This document shows, piece by piece, positions 35,350-44,576 of a stretch of 64,000 bases of DNA; position 1 is the stretch's first letter, and the number at the start of each line of letters is the position of its first letter. The stretch lies in NCBI RefSeq assembly GCF_000472425.1, contig NZ_AXAI01000018.1:62001-126000 (forward strand), given 5' to 3'. Source of the stretch: Bradyrhizobium sp. Tv2a-2. Its GTDB lineage: Bacteria > Pseudomonadota > Alphaproteobacteria > Rhizobiales > Xanthobacteraceae. Both the position numbers and the translations under genes were made by a program. The notes beneath the pieces are model-generated. The model saw only the letters and a program-made list of their open reading frames with translations, had not been told where the DNA came from and made no database searches.

Positions 35350-36291
35350 TCAGTATCGGATTCTTGGATCGAGCAACGTGTAGGCGACGTCGATCAAGAG
35401 GTTGACCGTGACATAGATCAGCGACGTCAGAAGGATCATCGCCTGGATGACCGGATAGTCGCGCGCCAGCACCGCATCGACGGTGAGGCGGCCGATGCCG
35501 GGCAGGTTGAAGACGCTCTCGGTGACGACCACGCCCGATATCAGGAGCGCAAAGCCGGTGCCGATCACCGTGATCACGGGTACCGCAGCGTTGCGCAGAC
35601 CGTGGCGCAAGAGAACCGCTGCCTCGCCGATCCCCTTGGCGCGCGCGGTGCGGATGAAATCCTCGCCCATCACGTCCAGCATCGCCGCGCGCGTCATGCG
35701 CGCGATCAGCGCGATGTAGATGAAGGACAGCGTCAGCGTCGGCAGGATGATGCGCTCGAGGAACGGGCCGAAGCCGGCGGTGATGCTCTTGAAGCCCTGC
35801 ACCGGCAGCCAGCGCAGGTCGATCGCAAAGATCTGGATCAGCACATAGCCGATGACGAAGACCGGCACGGAGAAGCCGAGCACCGACAGCCCCATCACGA
35901 AGCGGTCGATCCAGGTGCCGTGCTTCCAGGCCGCGATGACGCCGAGCGGGACGGCGATCAGCACCGCCAGAATGATGGTTGCGAGCGCGATCGAGATCGA
36001 GGGCTCGACGCGCTGGCCGATCATCTTGAGCACCGGCACGTTGGAGATCAGCGACACGCCGAGATCGCCGTGCAGGAGCTTGTTGACCCAGGTGAAGAAC
36101 TGCACGTAGAGCGGCTCGTTGAGACCGAGCGAGGCGCGGATGCGCTCGAGTTGTTGCGGCGTTGCATTGTCGCCGGCGAGGATCGCGGCAGGGTCGCCCG
36201 GTGTGATCCGCAACAAGAGGAACACGAACAGCGCCACGACGCCCATGACGGGAACGGCAGCGAGCACGCGGCGAACGAGATATCCGAGCAT
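35350..36291 (-). CDS. ABC transporter permease (DppB-like)
   Basis: This 313-residue inner-membrane protein starts MLGYLVRRVLAAVPVMGVVA and has GDPAAILAGDNATPQQLERI and the EAA loop DFIRTARAKGIGEAAVLLRH, all typical of DppB/OppB. It is the first gene of the minus-strand transport unit; the promoter should be in 36292-36488. No solute-binding gene is in this unit. The two at 38617 and 40477 on the other strand are the likely partners. Confidence 0.94.
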   Translation of the reverse strand: MLGYLVRRVLAAVPVMGVVALFVFLLLRITPGDPAAILAGDNATPQQLERIRASLGLNEPLYVQFFTWVNKLLHGDLGVSLISNVPVLKMIGQRVEPSISIALATIILAVLIAVPLGVIAAWKHGTWIDRFVMGLSVLGFSVPVFVIGYVLIQIFAIDLRWLPVQGFKSITAGFGPFLERIILPTLTLSFIYIALIARMTRAAMLDVMGEDFIRTARAKGIGEAAVLLRHGLRNAAVPVITVIGTGFALLISGVVVTESVFNLPGIGRLTVDAVLARDYPVIQAMILLTSLIYVTVNLLIDVAYTLLDPRIRY

Positions 36292-36488
36292 GATGAGGTC
36301 TCAGGTCTTAAGCCAATGCTAGATTTCGACGATCGACGACGCTGTCAACACGCGACTGTGAATGCATCTGCATTTCCTTGTAAACCCGCATCTTTCCGAA
36401 CTGCCGCCGATTTTGTTCGCCCCCATCGCGTGCAAGCGTCATGCCATCGCACCTGCGAAATGCGATATCCTGGCTTGCGGCCCCGTGG

Positions 36489-37214
36489 TCAAGCAGCGTG
36501 ATTTTCGCTGCGGTTCTCGCCGATCGAAAGAGCGCAGATGCGAGACAGCTGCACATAGGACAATCCCGTTTCCTCGGCCCAGGCATTGAACTGCGCTTGC
36601 ACTTTCGCAAGGTCGCTTTTCGACTTGGCCTCGGGCCCGATATCGAGCCCCGCATCCCGCAGGCAGGCGATCACGTCCTGCGAGGTGACAAAGCCATCGA
36701 AGCCGACAAAGCGCAGGAACATCTGTCCGGTATTGCCGCCGAGCCTGCTGCCGCGCTTGGCGAGAAGATCGAGCAGTTCGACTTCGTTTGCGGGCGGCGA
36801 CGCTGCCAGGAACTTTCCGAACGAGCCGTGCTCCGCGGCGATGGCCTGCACGAAGGCCGCGTTTTCACGCACAGACTGTATCTTCGCACCATTGCGCACG
36901 ATGCGTGCGTCGGCGAGCAGTTCGTCCCAGTAGTCATCGGGCTGGAACGTCAACTTCCCCGGCACAAAGCCGAGGAATGCGTCTTCAAACGCGTCCCATT
37001 TCGCCTCGATCACGCTCCAGGCAAAGCCCGCGCAGAATACGCGCCTGGTCATTTCGGCCAGCGCGCGATCATCGGTGAGCTTCGCAAGCGCCTTGGGATC
37101 CGGCTTGCGTGGCAATAGCTTTTGCAAGGCGCTCGGCCCGCCCTTGCGCTTCTCCGCGCGGGCGCGAATGGTCTTGAACGGGACGATGCGTGGCGCTGCT
37201 TGTGCCTTTGGCAT
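36489..37214 (-). CDS. DNA-3-methyladenine glycosylase I family protein
   Basis: This 241-residue protein belongs to the Tag group of HhH-like glycosylases, which removes 3-methyladenine from alkylated DNA. MTRRVFCAGFAWSVIEAKWD (compare the W-x-x-V-L-x-K of Tag), FGKFLAASPPANEVELLDLL and GGNTGQMFLRFVGFDGFVTS are visible. The zinc Cys/His set of the E. coli enzyme is not obvious. It starts at the ATG at 37214, 18 bases after the stop of the carboxypeptidase gene, so it probably shares its transcript. Confidence 0.82.
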   Translation of the reverse strand: MPKAQAAPRIVPFKTIRARAEKRKGGPSALQKLLPRKPDPKALAKLTDDRALAEMTRRVFCAGFAWSVIEAKWDAFEDAFLGFVPGKLTFQPDDYWDELLADARIVRNGAKIQSVRENAAFVQAIAAEHGSFGKFLAASPPANEVELLDLLAKRGSRLGGNTGQMFLRFVGFDGFVTSQDVIACLRDAGLDIGPEAKSKSDLAKVQAQFNAWAEETGLSYVQLSRICALSIGENRSENHAA

Positions 37215-37231
37215 GCACGCAGCCTAATGCT

Positions 37232-38362
37232 TCAGGTCAGCGTCGCCAACAGGCCTGCCATCAGCCGGCCGCGCTCGGCGAGGCTTTCGACCTCAATATG
37301 CTCGTTGAGCGTGTGTGCATCGGCGCCACGCACGCCCAGGCCGTCGAGCGTTGGGATTCCCATCGCACCGGTGAAGTTGCCGTCCGATCCGCCGCCGGCG
37401 CTGCTATGCGGCAGTTCCATGCCGAGCTCGTTTGCGATGGCGCGCGCCTTCTCGTAGAGCGCCATGGTGCCTGGATTTGGCTCCCAGACCGGGCGCGTGA
37501 CGCCGCGGGTCACCGTGAACGTCACACCGTCGGAGGTGCCGGACAGTGCCAGTATGCTTTCCACGCCGCGGTCGAGATCGGCCTGGCGCTTGGCCATGCT
37601 GAGCGCTTCGCCGGCGCAGGTGGTGGCGACGCAATTGACCCATTGCCCACCATGCACGATGCCGACGGAGAAGGTGCAGTCGTCGGTGGTCATGCCGTCG
37701 ATGACGAGAATTTGCCGCGCCATTTCCCGGATCGCGGAACGGCCCGAGGACAACGTCGCGCCGGCGTGGCTCGGCCGGCCGACCGCTTCGAGATTGAAGC
37801 GCGCGATCGCATAGCGGCCGGTGACGACGCCGTTGTTGGCGCGGCCCGGTTCGGGGACCAGCACATATTTGTTGCGCGCGGCCTCCGCCTCGATGATATC
37901 GCGCGTCGAGGGCGTTCCGACTTCCTCATCCGGCGTGAACAGGACGGTGATCGGCAGGGGCGTGGTGACGCCTGCGCGCGCAAGCTGCCGGATGGCTTCC
38001 AGCGACAAATAGTTGCCGCCCTTCATGTCAAAGATGCCGGGGCCGTAGCATTTGTTGCCGTCGCGGCGGAACGGCAGCTTCGCAAGCGTGCCGACGGGAT
38101 GCACGGTATCGAGATGCCCGGCAATCAGGATGCCGGGCTCGCCTTGCCTGGGATGCGGGAAGCGCGCGCGGACGCAGCCGCCAAATCCCTGCCGCCCGGC
38201 GATGCGCTCGATCGTCGCGCCCATGATCGCCATGTCGCGCGCCGCGAGGTCGAGCATGCGCTCAACCGCGCTTGCGTCCCAGGTCGGGCTTTCACACTCC
38301 ACCCACGCGCGCAGGCCCTGCAGCATGGCTTCGGAATCAAACGGGAGGTTGGCGGGATTCAT
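37232..38362 (-). CDS. M20 family carboxypeptidase (glutamate carboxypeptidase CPG2-like)
   Basis: This 376-residue zinc exopeptidase has LIAGHLDTVHPVGTLAKLPF (first metal His/Asp), GPGIFDMKGGNYLSLEAIRQ, LFTPDEEVGTPSTRDIIEAE (catalytic Glu) and SAGGGSDGNFTGAMGIPTLD. It should release C-terminal glutamate or similar residues from peptides or folate-like compounds. The ATG at 38362 (AAGAGAG upstream) is chosen over an open start at 38464. Together with the transporter and the other hydrolases it fits peptide scavenging. Confidence 0.92.
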   Translation of the reverse strand: MNPANLPFDSEAMLQGLRAWVECESPTWDASAVERMLDLAARDMAIMGATIERIAGRQGFGGCVRARFPHPRQGEPGILIAGHLDTVHPVGTLAKLPFRRDGNKCYGPGIFDMKGGNYLSLEAIRQLARAGVTTPLPITVLFTPDEEVGTPSTRDIIEAEAARNKYVLVPEPGRANNGVVTGRYAIARFNLEAVGRPSHAGATLSSGRSAIREMARQILVIDGMTTDDCTFSVGIVHGGQWVNCVATTCAGEALSMAKRQADLDRGVESILALSGTSDGVTFTVTRGVTRPVWEPNPGTMALYEKARAIANELGMELPHSSAGGGSDGNFTGAMGIPTLDGLGVRGADAHTLNEHIEVESLAERGRLMAGLLATLT

Positions 38363-38616
38363 GGCACTCTCTTGAAAGCTTTGGCGAGGGGAGGGGTGGA
38401 TGGCTGGCAGTACTGAGACTGCGCCGTGACCGGTTTGTAAAGCAAAACGTCTGCAGGCCTGCACCCGACCAAATCTCGATTGACGCGTCCAACGCTTGGT
38501 GCAAGTCTCGAATCCGAATGGATTAACAGCGTGTTAGTTCGCCTAAATAACAGACTGCATGCACAGCCAATGACCGTACTTTGACCGCTTTCACGTCACT
38601 TCAGGAGAGACTACGA

Positions 38617-40230
38617 ATGTCTAACATCTCGCGCCGCAAACTTCTCAAGCTCGCGGGCGTTGCGCCGATCGTCTCTGCGTTCTCAGGCGCATGGGTGTCG
38701 AAAGCATCTGCCGCCGGCAAGAAGACCATCACCGCAGTGATGCATTCGGATCTGCGCATCATCGACCCGCTCTTCACCACGGCCTATATCACGCGCGATC
38801 ACGGCTACATGGTGTTCGACACGCTGCTTGCGACTGACTCGAACTTCAAGGTCCAGCCGCAGATGGCGGACTGGAAGGTCTCCGACGACAAGCTGACCTA
38901 TACCTTCACGCTGCGCGACGGTCTGAAATGGCACGACGGCGCGCCGGTCACGGCGGAAGACTGTGCTGCCTCGCTGAAGCGCTGGGGCAAGAACGACAAT
39001 ATGGGCCAGAAGCTGATGGACTTCACGGCCTCCATCGAGGCGGCCGATGCCAAGACCATCGTGCTGAAGCTCAAAGAGCCGTACGGCCTCGTGCTGGACT
39101 CGATCGCCAAGCCCTCGTCCTACGTGCCGTTCATGATGCCGAAGCGGCTGGCGGAAACGCCGGTCGGCAAGCAGATGGCGGAGCAGATCGGCTCCGGCCC
39201 GTTCAAATTCGTCGCTAGCGAATTCCAGCCCGGCGTGAAGTCGGTGTATGAGAAGAACACCGACTACGTGCCGCGCAAGGAGCCGCCGAGCTGGACTTCC
39301 GGTGGCAAGGTTGTGAAGGTCGACCGCGTCGAGTGGATCACCATGGCTGATGCGCAGACCGCGGTGAACGCGCTGCAGTCGGGCGACATCGATTTCCTGG
39401 AAGCGCCGCCGTTCGACCTGTTGCCCGTGCTGGAAGGCAATCCGGATATCAAGACCGAGGTGCTGAACAAGTTCGGCTTCCAGACGCTCGGGCGCATGAA
39501 CTTTCTGCTGCCGCCGTTCGACAACATCAAGGTCCGCAAGGCGGCGCTGCTTGCGATCAACCAGAAGGACGTGCTCGACGCGCTGGTCGGCAATCCCAAA
39601 TATCAGCAGGTCTGCGGCGCGTTCTTCGTCTGCAACACGCCTCTGGCAAGCGATGCCGGCGCCGGCGACCTGATCAAGGGCGGCAACGTCGAGGCGGCCA
39701 AGAAGGCGCTGGCGGAATCCGGCTATGACGGCACGCCGATAGTGATCATGGCGCCGGGCGATGTGGTGTCGCTGAAGGCGCAGCCGATCGTGGTCGCGGA
39801 AGCGTTGCGCAAGGCCGGCTTCAAGGTCGACCTGCAGGCAACCGACTGGCAGACGGTGGTCAGCCGCCGCGCCAGCCAGAAGCCGACCAGCGAGGGCGGC
39901 TGGAACATGTTCTTCACCAACTGGGTCGCGGCCGACGTGATGAACCCGGTGGTCAACTTCTCGATCGGTGGCCGCGGCAAGAATGGCGGCTGGTTCGGCT
40001 GGGCCGATGATCCCAAGATCGAGCAGCTCAAGGACAAGTTCGTGCGGGCCTCCTCGCCCGAAGAGCAGAAGAAGATCGCCGAGGAAATCCAGAAGGAAGC
40101 CTATGACCAGGTGATCTACGTTCCGCTCGGGCAGTATCTCGCTCCGAGCGCCTGGCGCAAATCGCTGACGGGAATTCTCGACGGACCGGCAACGCCGATC
40201 TGGTGGAACGTCGACAAGAGCGAGGCGTAG
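38617..40230 (+). CDS. ABC transporter substrate-binding protein (SBP_bac_5), copy 1
   Basis: This 537-residue periplasmic protein has a twin-arginine-like signal (SRRKLLKLAGVAPIV) and the family-5 fold: QMADWKVSDDKLTYTFTLRD, VTAEDCAASLKRW and GSGPFKFVASEFQPG. It delivers peptides or similar molecules to a Dpp-type permease. The ATG at 38617 follows AGGAGAGACTACGA. The next gene is a close paralogue. The permease genes lie 2.3 kb away on the other strand. Confidence 0.94.
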   Translation: MSNISRRKLLKLAGVAPIVSAFSGAWVSKASAAGKKTITAVMHSDLRIIDPLFTTAYITRDHGYMVFDTLLATDSNFKVQPQMADWKVSDDKLTYTFTLRDGLKWHDGAPVTAEDCAASLKRWGKNDNMGQKLMDFTASIEAADAKTIVLKLKEPYGLVLDSIAKPSSYVPFMMPKRLAETPVGKQMAEQIGSGPFKFVASEFQPGVKSVYEKNTDYVPRKEPPSWTSGGKVVKVDRVEWITMADAQTAVNALQSGDIDFLEAPPFDLLPVLEGNPDIKTEVLNKFGFQTLGRMNFLLPPFDNIKVRKAALLAINQKDVLDALVGNPKYQQVCGAFFVCNTPLASDAGAGDLIKGGNVEAAKKALAESGYDGTPIVIMAPGDVVSLKAQPIVVAEALRKAGFKVDLQATDWQTVVSRRASQKPTSEGGWNMFFTNWVAADVMNPVVNFSIGGRGKNGGWFGWADDPKIEQLKDKFVRASSPEEQKKIAEEIQKEAYDQVIYVPLGQYLAPSAWRKSLTGILDGPATPIWWNVDKSEA

Positions 40231-40257
40231 GGCGAGGCGCCGCGCCGTTATGTCCCG

Positions 40258-40338
40258 TAGGGTGGGTCAAGCGAAGCGAACCCACTGACACGGGTGCCAA
40301 AAAAGAGGATGGGTTTCGCTGCGCGCTACCCATCCTCC
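40258..40338. repeat. Intergenic repeat (GTAGGGTGGGTCAAGCGAAG family)
   Basis: GTAGGGTGGGTCAAGCGAAG and GAACCCACTG, then GATGGGTTTCGCTGCGCGCT and ACCCATCC, make imperfect inverted arms. This is a widespread proteobacterial intergenic element. It lies between the two solute-binding genes. Confidence 0.75.
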
Positions 40339-40476
40339 TGTTGTTCTACGTACTCGCTCGCAGCATTCTCCCAGCGACTTCCGATGCCTTTCGATCTGTT
40401 TCCCAAGCCGTAAAGATGACTTGCGCGGGCGTTGCCCGCGTGCCGAATGCTTTCACGCCGCGTCAGGAGGTAACGA

Positions 40477-42084
40477 ATGTCGCAGATCTCGCGCCGGAAA
40501 CTTCTCAAGCTCGCGGGCGTCGCACCGCTTGTCGCGACCTTCTCGGCCGCATGGCTCTCGCGGGCGAAGGCAGCCGGCAAGAAGACGATCACCGCGGTGA
40601 TGCATTCGGATTTGCGTACCATCGATCCCGGCTTCACCACCGCCTACATTACCCGCGACCATGGCTACATGGTTTACGACACGCTGGTCGCGACCGATGC
40701 CAACTTCAAGGTCCAGCCGCAGATGGCGGACTGGAAGGTCTCCGACGACAAGCTGACGTATACCTTCACCTTGCGTGATGGGCTGACATGGCACGACGGC
40801 GCGCCTGTCACAGCGGAAGATTGTGCGGCGTCGCTGAAGCGCTGGGGCCGCAACGATGTCATGGCGCAGAAGCTGATGGAGTTCGTCGCCGGCATCGAAG
40901 CTCCCGATGCCAAGACCATCGTGCTGAAACTGAAGGAGCCCTACGGCCTCGTCCTGGAGACGATTGGCAAGCCGTCGTCGCTGGTGGCGTTCATGATGCC
41001 CAGGCGGCTGGCCGAGACACCGCCCGGCAAGCAGATCGCGGAGCAGATCGGCTCCGGCCCGTTCAAGTTCGTCGCTAGCGAATTCCAGCCCGGCGTGAAG
41101 GCGGTCTATGAGAAGTTCACGGATTACGTGCCGCGCAAGGAGCTGCCGAGCTGGGCCGCCGGTGGAAAGGTGGTGAAGGTCGATCGTGTCGAGTGGATCA
41201 CGATGCCGGATGCGCAGACTGCGGTGAACGCGCTGCAGGCGGGCGACATCGATTTCCTGGAAGTTCCTCCTTACGAATTGCTGTCATCGCTGGAAGCCGA
41301 TGCCGACCTGAAGGTCGAGACGCTGAACAAGTTCGGCGGTCAGACCTATGGACGCATGAACTTCCTGTTGCCGCCCTTCGACAACGTCAAGGTTCGTCGC
41401 GCCGCGCTGCTCGCGATCAACCAGAAGGACGTGCTCGACGCGCTGGTCGGCAATCCCAAATATTACGAGGTCTGCGGCGCGATGTTCGTCTGCAACACGC
41501 CGCTTGCGACCGAGGCCGGCGCCGGCGATCTCACCAAGGGCGGCAACATCGAGGCGGCGAAAAAGGCGCTGGCCGAGTCCGGTTATGATGGCACACCGAT
41601 CGTGGTGATGGCAGCGAGCGACGTCCTGATGCTGAAGGCGCAGCCGATCGTGGTGGCGCAGGCCTTGCGGCAGGCCGGCTTCAAGGTCGACCTGCAGACC
41701 ATGGATTGGCAGACCGTGGTCAGCCGGCGCGCCAACCAGAAGCCGGTGGGCGAGGGTGGCTGGAACATGTTCTTCACGTTCTCGACCGCCCCCGACGTGA
41801 TGAACCCGATCGCAAGCTCCATGATGGGGGCCAAGGGCAAAACCAGTTGGTTCGGCTGGCCCGAGGACGCCAAGCTGGAGGCATTGCGGGACAGGTTCGT
41901 GCGTGCTGCCTCGCTCGACGAGCAGAAGACCATCGCCGAAGAGATCCAGAGGGAAGCCTACGACCAGGTGATCTATCTTCCGCTCGGCCAGTTCCTGACG
42001 CCGAGCGCCTGGCGGAAATCGCTGACCGGCGTGCTCGAAGGCCCGGCGACGCCGGTCTGGTGGAACGTCGACAAGAGCGAGTAG
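40477..42084 (+). CDS. ABC transporter substrate-binding protein (SBP_bac_5), copy 2
   Basis: This 535-residue paralogue of the preceding gene has the same domain plan and twin-arginine-like leader (SRRKLLKLAGVAPLV). AGGAGGTAACGA precedes the ATG. Stretches of more than 45 bases are identical to copy 1 (from about 40703, and about 41416-41463), while other parts differ strongly, a pattern of gene conversion or purifying selection at binding-site segments. The two copies probably share one permease but differ in ligand. Confidence 0.94.
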   Translation: MSQISRRKLLKLAGVAPLVATFSAAWLSRAKAAGKKTITAVMHSDLRTIDPGFTTAYITRDHGYMVYDTLVATDANFKVQPQMADWKVSDDKLTYTFTLRDGLTWHDGAPVTAEDCAASLKRWGRNDVMAQKLMEFVAGIEAPDAKTIVLKLKEPYGLVLETIGKPSSLVAFMMPRRLAETPPGKQIAEQIGSGPFKFVASEFQPGVKAVYEKFTDYVPRKELPSWAAGGKVVKVDRVEWITMPDAQTAVNALQAGDIDFLEVPPYELLSSLEADADLKVETLNKFGGQTYGRMNFLLPPFDNVKVRRAALLAINQKDVLDALVGNPKYYEVCGAMFVCNTPLATEAGAGDLTKGGNIEAAKKALAESGYDGTPIVVMAASDVLMLKAQPIVVAQALRQAGFKVDLQTMDWQTVVSRRANQKPVGEGGWNMFFTFSTAPDVMNPIASSMMGAKGKTSWFGWPEDAKLEALRDRFVRAASLDEQKTIAEEIQREAYDQVIYLPLGQFLTPSAWRKSLTGVLEGPATPVWWNVDKSE

Positions 42085-42129
42085 CGGGTACGCTTTGTTC
42101 CGTCATTGCTTCGCTCTCACAGACTCGCC

Positions 42130-42173
42130 TTGACAAATGCGTAAGTTATGACTTACCGTTAGTCATGGCTTAC
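42130..42173 (+). promoter_or_regulatory. Putative promoter and ArsR operator, overlapping the start codon
   Basis: TTGACA at 42130-42135 could be a -35 box. The perfect palindrome GTAAGTTATGACTTAC lies at 42141-42156, and a second, weaker half-site (AGTCATGGCTTAC) covers the ATG at 42165. Spacing puts a -10 near 42154 and the transcript start near the ATG. Repressor bound here would block its own gene. Confidence 0.5.
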
Positions 42174-42488
42174 GCAACTGCACTCTCCGTCCTGGCAGAC
42201 CCGACGCGGAGGGAGGTGTTCGAGCGGCTTCGGGCGGGCGCCCGTCCGGTGAATGCGATTGCGGCGGGCATGCCGGTGTCGCGGCCGGCAGTGTCACAGC
42301 ATCTGAAGGTTCTGAAGGATGCGGGGCTTGTCGAAGAGCGTAGCGAGGGCGTGCGGCGCATCTATTCGGTGCGGCGGGAGGGCCTGGCCGAATTGCGCGA
42401 CTGGCTCGACAGTTTCTGGGGCGATGCGCTAGACGCCCTCAAGCTGGAAGCGGAGCGCTCCTACCGGGCGAAGAAGAGGTCCAAATGA
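42165..42488 (+). CDS. ArsR/SmtB family transcriptional repressor
   Basis: This 107-residue winged-helix protein has LSVLADPTRREVFERLRAGA and the recognition helix region VSRPAVSQHLKVLKDAGLVE. No metal-binding Cys motif is seen, so it belongs to the metal-independent ArsR group that precedes SRPBCC genes. No Shine-Dalgarno is visible before the ATG, which suggests a leaderless message. The stop overlaps the next start by ATGA. Confidence 0.92.
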   Translation: MAYATALSVLADPTRREVFERLRAGARPVNAIAAGMPVSRPAVSQHLKVLKDAGLVEERSEGVRRIYSVRREGLAELRDWLDSFWGDALDALKLEAERSYRAKKRSK

Positions 42489-42961
42489 GCGAGCGCGTTG
42501 CGATTGCGCCGGTGCGCAAGACCGTCCATATCAACGCGCCGATCGCACATGCTTTCGAGGTGTTCACCAGCGGACTGACACGCTGGTGGCCGCATGATCA
42601 CGGCGTCGGCAAGCAGCCGATCGCGAAAGTGATGATGGAGCCGCGGCTCGGCGGCCGCTGGCTCGAGATTTCCGCCGACGGCACCGCGACCACGGTCGCC
42701 ACCATCACGATTTGGGAGCCGCCGCATCGCCTGGTGCTGGTCTGGCAGATCAACGCGCAGTGGAAGCCCGACGCGAGCATGAAATCCGAGGTCGACGTGC
42801 GCTTTCTGGCCGACGGGCCGGAGGCGACAACCGTCGAGCTCACCCACCAAAAGTTCGAGACCATGGGCGCGGAGGCGGGCACCTCCATGCGCAACGATGT
42901 CGACCGCGGCTGGCCGGGCCTGATGGAGCGGTTCGTGCGCGAAGCGGAGAAACAGGACTAA
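42485..42961 (+). CDS. SRPBCC (AHSA1-like) domain protein
   Basis: This 158-residue START-like protein has VRKTVHINAPIAHAFEVFTS, the GGRWLEIS strand and WEPPHRLVLVWQINAQW, and a C-terminal helix. These proteins bind hydrophobic ligands. The overlap with the ArsR gene (ATGA) implies coupled translation and a shared switch. The ligand is unknown. Confidence 0.9.
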   Translation: MSERVAIAPVRKTVHINAPIAHAFEVFTSGLTRWWPHDHGVGKQPIAKVMMEPRLGGRWLEISADGTATTVATITIWEPPHRLVLVWQINAQWKPDASMKSEVDVRFLADGPEATTVELTHQKFETMGAEAGTSMRNDVDRGWPGLMERFVREAEKQD

Positions 42962-42992
42962 CAACGATCAAGTCGAGATGGAGGACATCGCG

Positions 42993-43643
42993 ATGTCGGA
43001 ATTCATCGTTCATTCGCATCCCGGCAGTCCGTTCGGACGGTCGGTCATGGCGACGCTGGAAGAGAAGGGCGCGCCCTTCCGCCTCGCGCGGCTCGCGCCC
43101 AAATCGCCCGAGCATCTGGCGCTGCATCCGTTCGGGCGCATTCCGATCTTCGAGCATGACGGTTTTCGCCTGTACGAAACGCAGGCCATCCTGCGCTATC
43201 TCGATCGCGTGCTGCCGAATCCGGCGCTGACACCTGCCGATACAAAGCGAGCTGCGCGGATGGACCAGGTGATGAACATCAATGACTGGTATCTTTTCCA
43301 GGGCGTCGGCAATGTCATCCTGTTCCATCGCGTGGTCGGTCCGCGCGTGATGGGCACGACGCCGGACGAAGACGCGATCAAGGCGGCGATGCCGAGGGCG
43401 CACACGGTGTTCGATGAGCTGGCGCGGCTGCTCGAGGCGCAGCCTTATTTCGCGGGCGATGTGATCTCGCTGGCCGATCTCATGATCGCACCTGCGATGG
43501 CGATCTTCACCCAGACGCCCGAGTGGTCGGAGCTCGGCGCGCCCCATGCCAACCTTGTCACGTGGCTCGCGCGCATGCAGGGGCGGCCCAGCATGCAGGC
43601 CACGACCTGGGAGCGTCTCGCGGAGATGGCCCAGGCGGCGTAA
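42993..43643 (+). CDS. Glutathione S-transferase (beta/theta-like)
   Basis: This 216-residue protein has a thioredoxin-like N-terminus (IVHSHPGSPFGRSVMATLEE) with a Ser near the catalytic position, the loop HPFGRIPIFEHDGFRLYETQ and a helical C-domain with LADLMIAPAMAIFTQTPE. The ATG at 42993 has GGAGG eight bases upstream. It lies 31 bases after the SRPBCC gene and is likely in the same transcript. Confidence 0.92.
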   Translation: MSEFIVHSHPGSPFGRSVMATLEEKGAPFRLARLAPKSPEHLALHPFGRIPIFEHDGFRLYETQAILRYLDRVLPNPALTPADTKRAARMDQVMNINDWYLFQGVGNVILFHRVVGPRVMGTTPDEDAIKAAMPRAHTVFDELARLLEAQPYFAGDVISLADLMIAPAMAIFTQTPEWSELGAPHANLVTWLARMQGRPSMQATTWERLAEMAQAA

Positions 43644-43656
43644 GCGCGCCGCTGGC

Positions 43657-44517
43657 TCATGCCGGATGCGCGCGCAGATGGTTGAGCATCAGCTCGCTGA
43701 CGCGCTCCGGCACCTGCTCGGCGGCGAAGTGGCCGACGTCGGGCAGTTCGATAAAGCGATAGGGGGCGGCGATGAAATCGACGGTGCCTTCTGCCGCGGC
43801 GCGGCCGACGGTGTCGTCGGCATTACCCCAGATATAAAGCGTCGGCACCCGCGTCGGCCCCAGGGGCGAGCGGATCGCGCCGCGTGCGCGATACCAGGCA
43901 AGGGCGGCTTCCATGGCGTCCTTGTTGCCGAGCACGGAGAGATGCTCCTCAATGGCAAAGCCGGGGACGCCGGCTGCGGCGAGCCGCTCGCGCAGCCATT
44001 TCGCGTCATCGGCCAGCACGATATCGGCGGCATCGAGCTCGAGAAAGGCGCTGTGATGGCGCGAGCGGCGGAGCTGGTCGCCGTCGGGCAGCTGTAGCGC
44101 GCGGTTGAAGGCGTTCGGATGCGGCCGCGACAGCACGGTGAGCGAGGCAAGCCGCTCGGAATGGCGGTCGGCGAACGCCCAGGCGATGCTGCCGCCCCAG
44201 TCATGGCCGGCGAGATGAAAGCGCTGCGCCCCATACCCGCACGCCGCGACGATCGCCATCGCGTCGTCCATCAACCGGTCCATGTGATAGCGCGAAGGAT
44301 CGCGCGGATCGGGCCGCGCGCCTTTTGAATAGCCGCGCTGGCTCGGCGCGATGGCGCGATAGCCCATGTCGGCAAGCGTAGCGAGCTGCGCGCGCCAGCA
44401 ATGCATGGATTCGGCAAAGCCGTGCAGCAGGAAAACCAGCGGCGCGCCAGCTTCGCCCGCGACCAGCGCATCGAAGGTGAGATCGGCGGAGATGGTGATC
44501 TGTTCAAGCTTCGTCAC
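43657..44517 (-). CDS. Alpha/beta hydrolase of the epoxide hydrolase / haloalkane dehalogenase group
   Basis: This 286-residue protein has the oxyanion motif FLLHGFAESMHCW and a nucleophile elbow GHDWGG with Asp, not Ser, as in epoxide hydrolases and dehalogenases. The late acid and His are in IWGNADDTVG and LPDVGHFAAEQVP. It starts at a GTG (44517) with GAGG eight bases upstream. It converges with the GST gene. Confidence 0.9.
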   Translation of the reverse strand: MTKLEQITISADLTFDALVAGEAGAPLVFLLHGFAESMHCWRAQLATLADMGYRAIAPSQRGYSKGARPDPRDPSRYHMDRLMDDAMAIVAACGYGAQRFHLAGHDWGGSIAWAFADRHSERLASLTVLSRPHPNAFNRALQLPDGDQLRRSRHHSAFLELDAADIVLADDAKWLRERLAAAGVPGFAIEEHLSVLGNKDAMEAALAWYRARGAIRSPLGPTRVPTLYIWGNADDTVGRAAAEGTVDFIAAPYRFIELPDVGHFAAEQVPERVSELMLNHLRAHPA

Positions 44518-44576
44518 GCGCCGACCTCGTCAGTCTGTGCCACCTGAATATTACGGCCCGCGAGCGGAGCAGGCTG

